From the NCBI GenBank assembly GCA_004015825.1, contig SAYS01000016.1, positions 62,001 to 126,000 of the forward strand: 64,000 nucleotides of DNA, given 5' to 3'. Below are positions 45,189 through 53,092 of this stretch, piece after piece. The translations under genes were made by a program, and so were the position numbers. This DNA is from Halovenus amylolytica (GTDB lineage Archaea > Halobacteriota > Halobacteria > Halobacteriales > Haloarculaceae). The number at the start of each line of letters is the position of its first letter. Position 1 is the first letter of the stretch. Under the pieces are notes generated by a model. It was given only the letters and a program-made list of their open reading frames with translations. It was not told the DNA's origin and did no database searches.

Positions 45189-46583
45189 TCAAGACTCTGG
45201 CTCGACTCGGGGCAACTCGCTCGTATCCGGGATCGAATCGGGGATCGAATCCAATATACTGTTCCACTCGTCGATATCGTCTCCGGATGCGTCGCCCGAC
45301 GAAAACCCGTAGTAGTCGTTCGGTTTGTTGTAGTTCATCGTACTGGGATAGCGATCGAACGTAACCTCTGACGGGCCGTCCGGGTGGTGTCTGAGTTCGA
45401 GAGAGTGACCCAGTTCGTGCATGAACGTCGAGCCTGTGAAATCATCCCAGGAGTACTGACGGACGATGAACCCCGACTCGCCGATCCAGGCTGCGCCACC
45501 GACTTCTCTGCCGTCCATGGTGGCCTCTTCGACGACGAGTGCGTACTGATACCCCTGGTTCCGGTGGTCGAAATACTCCCGTTCGACGGCGTACTCGTCG
45601 AGATCTGGCTGGTCGTCGGACGATGCCGACAGCGCGAGTGGTCTCTCTGTCGGAACCTCCTCGTCCATGTCGATATGCAACGAGATCCCTTCCGATCCGT
45701 CGGGGTTTTCGACCGGTGCGTCGGCAAAACTGTCTTCCAGGGCCGATTGCTCGGCGTCTGTCAGTCCCGGTGATTCCATGTAGTCGACTTCGACGTAGAT
45801 ATCGACTCTGGTGGGATCGGCGCCGGGTAACGTGTCCTCGAGGTGGACCTCCTCGCCGTCGGTAAACCCATCACCGTCCGTGTCTTTCACCGCTGGATCA
45901 GTCCCATACTCGTTTATTTCGGGACCGTCGTCGAGCCCGTCGCCGTCGGTGTCTGCCACCGTCGGGTCAGTTTCGCCGTCGACCTCGAACTCGTCCGACA
46001 GGCCATCCTCGTCCGTGTCAGCGACCACCGGATCGGTACCGTATTCGGTTATTTCGTGGGAGTCGTCGAGTCCATCGCTGTCGGTATCTGCGTTCAATGG
46101 ATCGGTACCGTACTCGTTCAGTTCGATATTATCGTCGAGCCCGTCGCCGTCAGTGTCGGCAGCTGTGGGGTCAGTCCCGTAGTCGTTTATTTCGGCGCCG
46201 TCCGGTAACCGGTCGCTATCGGTATCATACTCTGTCGGATCAGTCCCGTAGTCGTTTATTTCGGCGCCGTCCGGTAACCGGTCGCTATCGGTATCATACT
46301 CTGTCGGATCAGTCCCGTAGTCGTTTATCTCGGCGCCGTCGTCGATTCCATCCCCGTCGGTATCTGCTGTCGTCGGATCGGTCTCGTACTCCCGCAGTTC
46401 GAGACCGTCTCCGAGTCCGTCACCGTCTGTGTCCCCGTCGAGTGGATCTGTTCCGGCCCGCAGCTCCCCCACAATCGGTGTCTCGTCCCCGTCGATGTCG
46501 ACCAGATTGGTCGTAGCTGTCACACCTCCAGCCGACAGCAAAAGCACCACCACCCCGATCACAGCGACGATCCTGGTATCCAT
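45189..46583 (-). CDS. Secreted metalloprotease with thrombospondin type-3 calcium repeats
   Basis: 464 aa. A Sec signal peptide (IVAVIGVVVLLLSAGGVTA) is followed by about eight calcium-binding TSP3-like repeats (DTDGDGLDDGxEINEYGTDP, residues about 30-255), then a metzincin-like domain with HELGHSLELRHH (H389, E390, H393, and His at the third ligand position) and a Met-turn STMNY. So it is a cell-surface or secreted zinc peptidase whose stalk binds calcium. It ends in an unrelated acidic tail without a CTERM anchor. Two of the repeats are identical at the DNA level. Confidence 0.82.
   Translation of the reverse strand: MDTRIVAVIGVVVLLLSAGGVTATTNLVDIDGDETPIVGELRAGTDPLDGDTDGDGLGDGLELREYETDPTTADTDGDGIDDGAEINDYGTDPTEYDTDSDRLPDGAEINDYGTDPTEYDTDSDRLPDGAEINDYGTDPTAADTDGDGLDDNIELNEYGTDPLNADTDSDGLDDSHEITEYGTDPVVADTDEDGLSDEFEVDGETDPTVADTDGDGLDDGPEINEYGTDPAVKDTDGDGFTDGEEVHLEDTLPGADPTRVDIYVEVDYMESPGLTDAEQSALEDSFADAPVENPDGSEGISLHIDMDEEVPTERPLALSASSDDQPDLDEYAVEREYFDHRNQGYQYALVVEEATMDGREVGGAAWIGESGFIVRQYSWDDFTGSTFMHELGHSLELRHHPDGPSEVTFDRYPSTMNYNKPNDYYGFSSGDASGDDIDEWNSILDSIPDSIPDTSELPRVEPES
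46171..46308 (-). repeat. Two identical 69-bp tandem repeats in the TSP3 region
   Basis: Two back-to-back copies of 69 bp with no base difference (starts at 46171 and 46240), each encoding 23 residues with DTDSDRLPDG. The next unit begins alike but diverges. This is a recent in-frame duplication or slippage event. Confidence 0.9.
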
Positions 46584-46759
46584 ACTATCAGAGGAGTATC
46601 CGTATGTTCCAGGTGCTTATACATATTATTCCAGCTGTAAAATAGATAAAAATAGGTTCTGATTGATACGACTGGCCGCTATCGATGATAAACAGAAGTA
46701 CAGTCGTAGGTACAGTTTTTAATCACGCACGTAATCGTGAGTCGTTCCGCAGAAGGCTT

Positions 46760-47410
46760 TCACTCGCCGAACCGGCGCTGTCGGTCCTGGAAATCCCGGA
46801 GTGCGCGGAGATAATCCCGTCGGCGGAAGTTTTGCCAGTTGACGTCTGTGAAATACAGCTCGGAGTACACCGACTGCCAGATCATGAAATCAGAGAGCCG
46901 TTCCGCACCCGTTTTGATGATCAGATCCGGATCGGTCGGGAAGACGAGCTGTTTTTCGATGTCGGTTTCGGTGATCTCCTCTGGGTCGAGCTGTCCGTCG
47001 GCGACGGATTCGGCGATCCGGCGGACGGCGGTCGCGAACTCGAACCTCCCGCCGAGTCCGATACTCACCTGGATCGGCGTCGAAACCCGCGATTCGTCGT
47101 CAGGGGTTCGGACTGCAAGCGGCCGTGGTGTCTCCATCTGCTGGAACTCCGCTTCGATCGCTGGTACGGCCGACTCTTCGGTCACACTGACGTAGACGAC
47201 GATTCTCTCGGCACCGAACGCGAAGGCCCACGAAAAGAACTGTTCGAGTGTTCGGTACCCGGTCTCGCCGTGGAGATCACGTTCCGTGATAACGAGTGCA
47301 ACCGTTTCTGGCAGCGACTCCTCGGCGAGCTGGATCCGCGTCGCGAGATACCGGTCGTACAGGCCCACAGGCTCCGTTTGGGCCTGTCCGACATTTAGGT
47401 TCGGGTTCAA
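46760..47410 (-). CDS. Divergent cis-prenyltransferase (UppS-like) homologue
   Basis: 216 aa, shorter than the usual 240-310. The C-terminal half is clearly of the undecaprenyl diphosphate synthase family: IGLGGRFEFATAVRRIAESV, then IIKTGAERLSDFMIWQSVYSELYFTDVNWQNFRRRDYLRALRDFQ. At the N-terminus the canonical MDGNGR motif with its catalytic Asp is replaced by ITERDLHGETGYRTLEQFFSWAFAFG. It may be a non-catalytic partner subunit or have changed activity; in haloarchaea short paralogues of this kind occur beside full-length UppS. Function uncertain. Confidence 0.75.
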   Translation of the reverse strand: MNPNLNVGQAQTEPVGLYDRYLATRIQLAEESLPETVALVITERDLHGETGYRTLEQFFSWAFAFGAERIVVYVSVTEESAVPAIEAEFQQMETPRPLAVRTPDDESRVSTPIQVSIGLGGRFEFATAVRRIAESVADGQLDPEEITETDIEKQLVFPTDPDLIIKTGAERLSDFMIWQSVYSELYFTDVNWQNFRRRDYLRALRDFQDRQRRFGE

Positions 47411-47451
47411 ACCGAGGGAAGTAGCTACCGCGCCAGCATCGGGGTCGCAGT

Positions 47452-47901
47452 CTACAGTTCGACGCCGCTGGGGATCAGACTGTCCTGTCGGAGAAGATTG
47501 CCGTCGGGGTCGTACGCGAGCATCGAGTCGAGGTCGTAGACGATCGGTTGTCCTTCCTCCCGGTTGATGCGGATTCTGTAGCTGGCCTCTTCCTCGGTTC
47601 CCTCCCGTGCTGCCTGCACGAGGTCCATGATATCGTCCGCGTCGGCACTAAATTCGAGGAGGTACTCCCCGGTGATCCGGTGTGTGAGGCTGAATACGCC
47701 CGTCGCCGCTGCCTCGTCTGGCTGTTCGTGAAACCGGTAGGCTGCGTCGATTTCGGATTCCGGAACGAGTTCGCCGTCGGTGTTTGTCAGTTGGTCCGTC
47801 AATGTCTCTTTCGGGCCGTCGTAGTTGATATCGAGCGTTGGGGTAGCCACGTCTGCTGGGTCCAGGCTTTCCGTCACGACTGTGAAGTGATCACGCCTCA
47901 T
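47452..47901 (-). CDS. DUF5793 family haloarchaeal protein
   Basis: 149 aa. MRRDHFTVVTESLDP, the middle FHEQPDEAAATGVFSLTHRITGEYLLEFSADADDIMDLVQAAREG and the C-terminus LAYDPDGNLLRQDSLIPSGVEL match the DUF5793 family as I remember it. Cytoplasmic, acidic, function unknown. It lies 41 bases upstream of the UppS-like gene on the same strand and may be co-transcribed. Confidence 0.75.
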   Translation of the reverse strand: MRRDHFTVVTESLDPADVATPTLDINYDGPKETLTDQLTNTDGELVPESEIDAAYRFHEQPDEAAATGVFSLTHRITGEYLLEFSADADDIMDLVQAAREGTEEEASYRIRINREEGQPIVYDLDSMLAYDPDGNLLRQDSLIPSGVEL

Positions 47902-47965
47902 CCGATACGGGAGTCTACGGCGTCCGCTACAATGAACGTAACGGCGCTACCGGTGTCACAAGACT

Positions 47966-48256
47966 CTACTGTGTGTGGTGCTCGTGATCGACGGTTTCGA
48001 GCAACCAGTCGATGTGCTCCCGGAGTCGGTGCTCACCAGCCTCTGTAAGCTGATAGACGTCGTGGATGCCCTCTGTCTCTGTCTCGACGAAGCCGGCCGA
48101 TTCGAGAGCGTCGAGTGCCCCGTAGAAGGATTTGGGTTCGATGCGCGTGTCGTAGTGTGATTCGAGTCTCGATTTCAGCGCCTGGGCCTGCAGGGACTCG
48201 CCAGCCAGGATCGCACAGATATCCCGACGCCGCCCGCTCTGGAGAAACTTCGACAT
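47966..48256 (-). CDS. PadR-type winged-helix transcriptional regulator
   Basis: 96 aa. RRRDICAILAGESLQAQALKSRLESHYDTRIEPKSFYGALDALESAGFVETETEGIHDVYQLTEAGEHRLREHIDWLLE is a winged-helix domain of the PadR kind, with the recognition helix around PKSFYGALDALESAGF and a C-terminal dimerisation helix. It probably represses a nearby or its own gene; the target is not evident. Close relatives with HTH plus a short helix are frequent in haloarchaea. Confidence 0.8.
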   Translation of the reverse strand: MSKFLQSGRRRDICAILAGESLQAQALKSRLESHYDTRIEPKSFYGALDALESAGFVETETEGIHDVYQLTEAGEHRLREHIDWLLETVDHEHHTQ

Positions 48257-48485
48257 ATCTGTAGGGAACTGGTTGACACGTCATGTTGCTTTCGACAGTG
48301 TCGCCTTCGTCAGAATGAATGGACGAACTGGAGATACTGACAGCAAGAACGCCCCTCGGGAGACGACGACAACGAAACCACCACTACGAACCACAAGAAA
48401 GCCCCCGCCCGCTCGGTGGCTGCGACTCGCTGCGGTCCAGTAGGTCCTTGCGTCGTCTCGCTCACCGAGCGGGCGGCCCGTTTCA

Positions 48486-48594
48486 TAGTGTTTGTTGCGG
48501 TAATTTTCGTGACCACGTCACAAATATCGGTGTTTCACGCCATGTAACCGATGTCTTGTTACACGACGGCGGTAAAGACTCGCAACAAACACTA
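48486..48594 (+). mobile_element. 109-bp inverted-repeat element, copy 5
   Basis: Termini TAGTGTTTGTTGCG, flanked by TCA (48483-48485 and 48595-48597). One base different from copy 3. Its right-hand TCA is also the left flank of the 78-bp element that follows. Confidence 0.9.
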
Positions 48595-48597
48595 TCA

Positions 48598-48675
48598 TAC
48601 TGCCGGCTGTAAATTCGTAAAGATATGTGCCACCCCGGGGTGGCGCAATTCTTCAGTTTTGTACAGCCGGCAGTA
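48598..48675 (+). mobile_element. 78-bp inverted-repeat element, copy C
   Basis: Perfect TACTGCCGGCTGTA termini and a 16-bp central palindrome. Flanked by TCA at 48595-48597 (shared with the 109-bp element) and 48676-48678. Confidence 0.92.
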
Positions 48676-48981
48676 TCAGTCCCACCCGTATCGGCTGGCC
48701 AATCAAGCTACGTGGGTGGGACTGAAAGGGGCGATGCTCTGAACGAAGGCGGATCCATCAAGCACCGTCGTCCGAGAGACTCCGTCTCTCGTGATCACGA
48801 AAGGCCGGAGGCCTTTCGAACGACAACCCGGAGGGTGGGGAGCGCAGATGTGGTCCCCCGAGTTCAGAGCCTCGGGGCTTTCTTGCTGTTCTTGAGATTC
48901 GTATTCGAACTCCCACACTCAGTTAAACACCCGACTCCACAGAACCGACACGTTTGGGTATCTCGAAGCCAACAGACTGGC

Positions 48982-49260
48982 ATGGCAGAGGACGCGACCG
49001 TCACTGACGGAGAGCTAACTGCAAAGTACTACGAGACAGAGACCGAGCGAATTCTGGAGTTCAGCCGGGACGGCCGGGCAGCAATCGTCGCACAGAACAT
49101 CGAGGGGTACGCGATGCTGAAAGTTCGTGACGGGCCGGATGGGGACGAACTGGAGCGGTACTACGGCTTCGATATGGCACTCGACCACGCCGGCGAACTA
49201 CTCGGGCTCTCGCCGACCGACCTCCCCGTTCCCGAGGAAGCAACAGACATGGGGATGTGA
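48982..49260 (+). CDS. Conserved small haloarchaeal protein
   Basis: 92 aa from the ATG at 48982, chosen because the upstream frame reads through noncoding structured DNA. DGELTAKYYETETERILEFSRDGRAAIVAQNIEGYAMLKVRDGPDGDELERYYGFDMALDHAGELLG has alternating strands and a well-behaved acidic composition. No family name comes to mind. It ends tail to tail with the next gene, the two stops being adjacent. Confidence 0.65.
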   Translation: MAEDATVTDGELTAKYYETETERILEFSRDGRAAIVAQNIEGYAMLKVRDGPDGDELERYYGFDMALDHAGELLGLSPTDLPVPEEATDMGM

Positions 49261-49431
49261 TCAGACCTCGCGTTCGAACACGATGCCGATGGTCGTCCCG
49301 TCGCGCTGGAACGTCTCCGCCAGTCGCCACCCCTCCTTCGCGTACTCGTTTATCACGGACTCGATATTACCCATCTTCTTCCCGCGCGCCTCGGTGGCGT
49401 GTGTCGTATACACGTAACGCTGGTCTGCCAT
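49261..49431 (-). CDS. Small DUF4177-like protein
   Basis: 56 aa from the ATG at 49431 (MADQRYVYTTH); a further ATG 18 bases upstream is possible. The pattern YVYTTHATEARGKKMGNIESVINEYAKEGWRLAETFQRDGTTIGIVFEREV matches DUF4177-type small proteins (long helix then NEYAxEGWRL and two strands). Function unknown. Confidence 0.65.
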   Translation of the reverse strand: MADQRYVYTTHATEARGKKMGNIESVINEYAKEGWRLAETFQRDGTTIGIVFEREV

Positions 49432-49518
49432 ACCCACAGTTAGTGCCACGACGAAAAAAGACCACTGTCTTTGGACAGTTTCGTTTCGTGATATGTCTTT
49501 CTCCGAGAGGCTCCCGGA

Positions 49519-49653
49519 TCAAAAATACCAGAATGCCAGGTAGGGAAGGCCGAATGCGATGAGCGTCAACACGGCCAGTATGATCGTGTAGCCGAGGATC
49601 GTCCCGACGCCCGTCAGAAATGCGGGATGTCCGAGTTTCTTCGAGCTGGCCAT
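49519..49653 (-). CDS. 44-aa single-span membrane protein
   Basis: MASSKKLGHPAFLTGVGTI, then a long hydrophobic segment ending YLAFWYF and a TGA stop. One or two short membrane helices with a basic cytoplasmic start. Composition and a clean ATG-to-stop frame support it, though nothing is known of its role. Confidence 0.55.
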   Translation of the reverse strand: MASSKKLGHPAFLTGVGTILGYTIILAVLTLIAFGLPYLAFWYF

Positions 49654-49703
49654 ACCTGAGTTCGGGGTGTCTGGTACTTAGTAGTGGCCCCGAATAATCG
49701 CAA

Positions 49704-50640
49704 CTACGATGGCTGCGCCTGCTCCCTGCCCGACGCGGTGAGCGCGATGCCAGCGAGGACGACAACGCCACCTACGACGGTGTAGAGGGTCGGAATCTCC
49801 GCGAGCAAGAGTGCGGCGAGGATCGTCGCGCCGACCGGTTCACCGAGTAAGGAGACCGAGACGACACTCGATTCGAGGTGTCCGAGCGACCAGTTGATGA
49901 CCGTATGACCGAGCAGGCCCGGACCGATCGCCAGGCCGGCGAAGATCAGCCACTCGCGGGGTGGATAACCGCCGAGTGGACTCCCCTGCAGGAAGATTAT
50001 AATCAGGAGGACGACCGTACAGACGCTGTAGACGACGACCACGTAGGGGATCAGGGCGATGCGCTGGCGCAAGGAGCGACCTGCGAGTACGTAGCCCGCA
50101 GCCATGAGCGCACCAAAAAGCGCCAGTGAGTTGCCGAACAGCGGATCTGCGCCGACCACACCGCCGAGCAGATCGCTGATCGACATCGCAATAATTCCCA
50201 CGACAGCAACGATGATCCCGATCGTCATCCGGCGTGTCACCCGCTCTGAGAGCAGCGCCCACGCGCCGATGGCGACGAACACCGGCTGGGACTGGACGAT
50301 CGTGACACTCGCTGCGACGCTGGTCCACGTCAGGCTCTCGAACCAGGCCCCGAAATGGAGTGCCAGCGCGAGCCCGGAGAGCACGGCGAAGCCGAAGTCG
50401 CGACGACCGATCTTTCGGAACTGGTCGCGATAGCGCCAGATGGCGATCGGCACGAGTGGCAGTGTCGTGAAGAGGACGCGGTAGAAGGCGGCGACTGTCG
50501 AAGGAGCACTGCTGAGTCGGACCAGGATCGCGCCGGTGCTGATCGCCGTAATGGCGACAACGAGTCCGGCGTAGGGGCGGACACTGTCTTCGGGAAGGGA
50601 GTGCTCGGCCACGATGGAGGCTCTGTCCCCACCGGGCATA
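49704..50640 (-). CDS. EamA/DMT family transporter
   Basis: About 311 aa from the ATG at 50640 (MPGGDRASIV); an ATG at 50705 would overlap the next gene by 32 bases and is less likely. Ten hydrophobic helices in two EamA repeats are visible, the first with ILVRLSSAPSTVAAFYRVLFTTLPL, the second with GPGLLGHTVINWSLGHLESSVVSVSLLGEPVGATILAALLL. It is a drug/metabolite superfamily exporter; the substrate is unknown. Confidence 0.85.
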
Positions 50641-50673
50641 CTAATTGCGTCTCCTGGAGCAACAGCCGGGGTC

Positions 50674-50988
50674 TCACTCTCTCCGACTCGTCGCCTCACG
50701 GCCAAGGTGCTGCTCGACGCTCTCGACTTTCGCTGCTGCAGCGTGATCGGCCGTACGCTTGTCGTCGATCTTCAGGAAGGTGCTGACGCGGTCGGCGTCG
50801 ACAGCCTCGTGGGCTGCGGCTGCGGCCTCGAACAGTACTGCAGCGCTGTCGGCCTCGATTATCGTTCCCATCGGCGTGGTCTCGTACTCGACATCGAACT
50901 CCTCGAGTGCATCGACAGCTTTCGCCACTTCGGGTGCTATACTGTCTTCGATTGTCGGTGCGACGCTCAGGAATGCTGTTGTCGTCAT
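50674..50988 (-). CDS. MTH1187-type thiamine-binding-like protein
   Basis: 104 aa from the ATG at 50988. TTTAFLSVAPTIEDSIAPEVAKAVDALEEFDVEYETTPMGTIIEADSAAVLFEAAAAAHEAV is the MTH1187/YkoF-like fold, with the conserved PMGTIIE motif and a C-terminal KIDDKRTADHAAAAKVESVEQHLG. Relatives bind thiamine or pyrimidine moieties. Upstream of the DMT transporter on the same strand, possibly co-transcribed. Confidence 0.85.
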   Translation of the reverse strand: MTTTAFLSVAPTIEDSIAPEVAKAVDALEEFDVEYETTPMGTIIEADSAAVLFEAAAAAHEAVDADRVSTFLKIDDKRTADHAAAAKVESVEQHLGREATSRRE

Positions 50989-51050
50989 ACGTTCCCGTAG
51001 ACACTCCGGACTAAAAGGTAGCCATATTATCCCACGCTTTCGTGGATACG

Positions 51051-51195
51051 ATGATGAGTGAGGAGGGAAACGGGCTCGGACTCGCAATCGTTCGTGAACT
51101 CGTCAGGGCCCACGACTGGGCGATCTCACGGCCCTGATCGGACGCGAGCCACAGTGGCGCTCGGTTCGAAATCAGGACCAGCCCCGGTGGATGAC
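51051..51195 (+). pseudogene. Histidine kinase C-terminal remnant
   Basis: EEGNGLGLAIVRELVRAHDWAIS followed, after a frame break, by DASHSGARFEIR. These are the G2 box and last strand of a histidine-kinase ATPase domain. No other part of such a kinase remains nearby. The surrounding 50989-51431 interval otherwise holds no gene. Confidence 0.65.
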
Positions 51196-51399
51196 GCGGA
51201 CGCCGAACTGGACGCCGAACTGCACTCGATAGCGTGGCGTTCAGCGACCGTTCACACGGTATTTTTCAGCACGGATCTCAGGAATACTTCTCTGTAAACA
51301 GTTGTCTAAACAGAAGATGCCTGTCATAATAAGAATAATAACTTTGGGAAGCAAATAGATATTTTCGCTACCTGAAAATATTTTTTCTAAATAGGCAGC

Positions 51400-51407
51400 T
51401 TTATATG
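51400..51407 (+). promoter_or_regulatory. TATA element of dpsA
   Basis: TTTATATG, 25-32 bases before the ATG at 51432, in a very AT-rich upstream stretch. A nearly leaderless dpsA transcript is implied. Confidence 0.55.
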
Positions 51408-51431
51408 TATTGCGACACAACAATAATCCGT

Positions 51432-51980
51432 ATGAGCACCCAGAAGACAGTCCTTCGAGAGTTCGGAACAGTCGAAGAAAACGAACTCCGACTCGACGAG
51501 GAGAAATCCGAGCAGATCATCGACGCGCTGAACACAGATCTCGCGGCCACGTACGTACTGTACCACCAGCTCAAGAAACACCACTGGAACGTCGCCGGTG
51601 CGGAGTTCCGTGACATCCACCTGTTCCTCGGCGACGCCGCCGAAAACGCAGAGGAGGCAGCCGACGAACTCGCAGAGCGCGCACAGGCGCTGGGCGGAAC
51701 CCCGGTCGCCGGTGGGAAAGCACTCGAAGAGCACGCACCTGTCGAGCCGGAAGATGAGGATATCTACGACATCCGAACCTCTCTGGGGAACGATCTGGAC
51801 GTCTACGGCGACATCATCGAGAGTCTCCGTGACCACGTCGAGCTAGCGACGAACCTCGGCGATCACGCGACCGCAGAGATCCTGCGACAGATCCTCGTCG
51901 AAGTCGAAGAGGACGCCCACCACATCGAACACTACCTCGAAGACGACACGCTGGTCACCGACGCCGCGATGCAGCGGTAG
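51432..51980 (+). CDS. dpsA: DNA-protecting ferritin-like protein DpsA
   Basis: 182 aa. A four-helix ferritin-like protein with the Dps ferroxidase ligands in YHQLKKHHWNVAG and RDIHLFLGDAAENAEEAADELAERAQALGG, and LVEVEEDAHHIEHYLED at the C-terminus. It stores iron and detoxifies peroxide in dodecameric cages, as known for halobacterial DpsA. The start at 51432 follows the TATA element by the leaderless spacing. Possible DtxR-type sites lie about 300 bases downstream in the next intergenic region. Confidence 0.93.
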   Translation: MSTQKTVLREFGTVEENELRLDEEKSEQIIDALNTDLAATYVLYHQLKKHHWNVAGAEFRDIHLFLGDAAENAEEAADELAERAQALGGTPVAGGKALEEHAPVEPEDEDIYDIRTSLGNDLDVYGDIIESLRDHVELATNLGDHATAEILRQILVEVEEDAHHIEHYLEDDTLVTDAAMQR

Positions 51981-52121
51981 ATTCGGTCGCGTTCGTCCGT
52001 CGGTTTTCACTCACAACCACACTACGGAGACGGTTCTCTGTCGCTCGGAGTGTAGATAGCGAAATGGAGTCACCGCGACACGGCGCAAAATCGGCACTCA
52101 GACCGAGAGAGCGTCAGTACG

Positions 52122-52286
52122 TTACCGGAGTAATTCGACAGTGTAGTCGGTCGAGATCCAGCCTTCGGTGTTATCCTTCTCGGTGAAGACGGCACGGTCC
52201 GGTGAACTGCTGTGGACCGTCACCACCCGATCGACTACCTGTTCCGGTCCACGCTCGGACCCTTCTTTCTCCTCGGCGAGTTTCAT
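52122..52286 (-). CDS. 54-aa haloarchaeal protein under a possible iron-box promoter
   Basis: MKLAEEKEGSERG, VVDRVVTVHSSSPDRAVFT, GWISTDYTVELLR, stop. The last part (W-I-x-T-D-Y-T-V-E-L) resembles small haloarchaeal proteins of unknown function. It is preceded within 55 bases by two TTAGG-type palindromes around an AT-rich core, which suggests metal-dependent control. It lies 140 bases from dpsA, convergent with it. Confidence 0.55.
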   Translation of the reverse strand: MKLAEEKEGSERGPEQVVDRVVTVHSSSPDRAVFTEKDNTEGWISTDYTVELLR

Positions 52287-52295
52287 TACTGGTGA

Positions 52296-52309
52296 TTAGG
52301 CACCCCTAA
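52296..52309. promoter_or_regulatory. DtxR-like operator, site 1
   Basis: TTAGGCACCCCTAA, an exact TTAGG/CCTAA inverted repeat with a 4-base centre, similar to binding sites of DtxR/SirR-type iron or manganese repressors. It lies just upstream of the 54-aa gene. Confidence 0.45.
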
Positions 52310-52320
52310 AACTAAAAGAG

Positions 52321-52336
52321 TTTTGGTGTACCTAAA
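52321..52336. promoter_or_regulatory. DtxR-like operator, site 2
   Basis: TTTTGGTGTACCTAAA, a near-perfect inverted repeat (one mismatch to TTTAGG/CCTAAA), 11 bases from site 1 across the likely core promoter. It could act on the 54-aa gene and on the gene at 52424. Confidence 0.45.
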
Positions 52337-52423
52337 TCCTTGCAGCAACCATCCCGACTGTCTCTCTCCATATCCGAGCTCAGCCACGAGGTGTTTTGTA
52401 CCGTGGCGTCTAAACCTCCGGGT

Positions 52424-53092
52424 ATGAGTGATGCGGGAGACCCGGACGTGACGCGGTTGTTGCGAGATCTCACACGGGAGTTACAGACGCTGCAACGTGA
52501 ACTCGACGACGGGAGTCGGCGGGGACTCCCCTCCGGTAGTCAGCTCTCACGGTTTACGAGTGAGGTCGCCATCCCCGGAGTTATCTTGCTGCTGGAGACG
52601 AATATCCGAGCCCTGCAGTTGCTCCGGCGGACGATCCGGCTGGCAGACGGCCGGGACCCTCGCGACACGGGCAGCAGTACCGCCAGGGAATTTCGCGACC
52701 GTGCGGAACAACTCGGGCAGGCGACACTCGTCCAGTTAGACAACGCACTCGCCGAAGTGCAGGAGTCGCTGGACGAACGCGAGGGAGACGACGAGGCGAC
52801 CCAGCTTCTCGAAGATGCGCGGCGGTTACAGTCACAGATCAGGGAGCAACTGGCCCAGAGCGAGGCCGAATCGACGGCGATCGATATCGGTGACGACGAG
52901 ACCGATCCGGTCGATATCGACGTCGATGCCGAGTTGCAGTCGCTCAAGGACAATCTCGAAGACGACGGAACGAACAGCAACGGCGCGAACGACGATGGCT
53001 CCGGGGAGGGAGGTGGGGAAGACGAGGATGGAACTGACAGCGCCGGTGCAGAGGATGACGGAGACGACAGAATGGATGGGGGCGACTCGTGA
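52424..53092 (+). CDS. Haloarchaeal helical protein upstream of nurA (DUF7547-like)
   Basis: 222 aa from the ATG at 52424. Residues 5-150 are helical (TRLLRDLTRELQTLQRELDDGSRRGLP, then IPGVILLLETNIRALQLLRRTIRLADGRDP and a coiled coil LVQLDNALAEVQESL, LLEDARRLQSQIREQLAQSEAES). About 70 residues of acidic Gly/Asp-rich tail follow. It overlaps nurA by four bases, so it is probably made together with the NurA-HerA machinery, and a structural partner role is inferred. The DUF name is from memory. Confidence 0.65.
   Translation: MSDAGDPDVTRLLRDLTRELQTLQRELDDGSRRGLPSGSQLSRFTSEVAIPGVILLLETNIRALQLLRRTIRLADGRDPRDTGSSTAREFRDRAEQLGQATLVQLDNALAEVQESLDEREGDDEATQLLEDARRLQSQIREQLAQSEAESTAIDIGDDETDPVDIDVDAELQSLKDNLEDDGTNSNGANDDGSGEGGGEDEDGTDSAGAEDDGDDRMDGGDS

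Larger units (their letters stand above)
48257..48981. other. Structured noncoding locus with serial inverted repeats and two inserted elements
   Basis: No gene is seen. In order: a perfect 14-bp inverted repeat CCGCCCGCTCGGTG (48405-48418 with 48463-48476); an 18-bp pair CCCGTTTCAGTCCCACCC against GGGTGGGACTGAAAGGGG, whose left arm is split by both mobile element families; then twin perfect hairpins at 48773-48791 and 48798-48818 enclosed by GTCGT/ACGAC. It may be an end of an IS200/IS605-type element, a guide-RNA relic or an unknown structured RNA. Confidence 0.5.

Noticed and set aside
48300-48850. Possible CRISPR array or CRISPR repeat remnant
   Set aside because: The repeated pieces are inverted pairs of different sequence, not direct repeats with equal spacers, and no cas gene is near.
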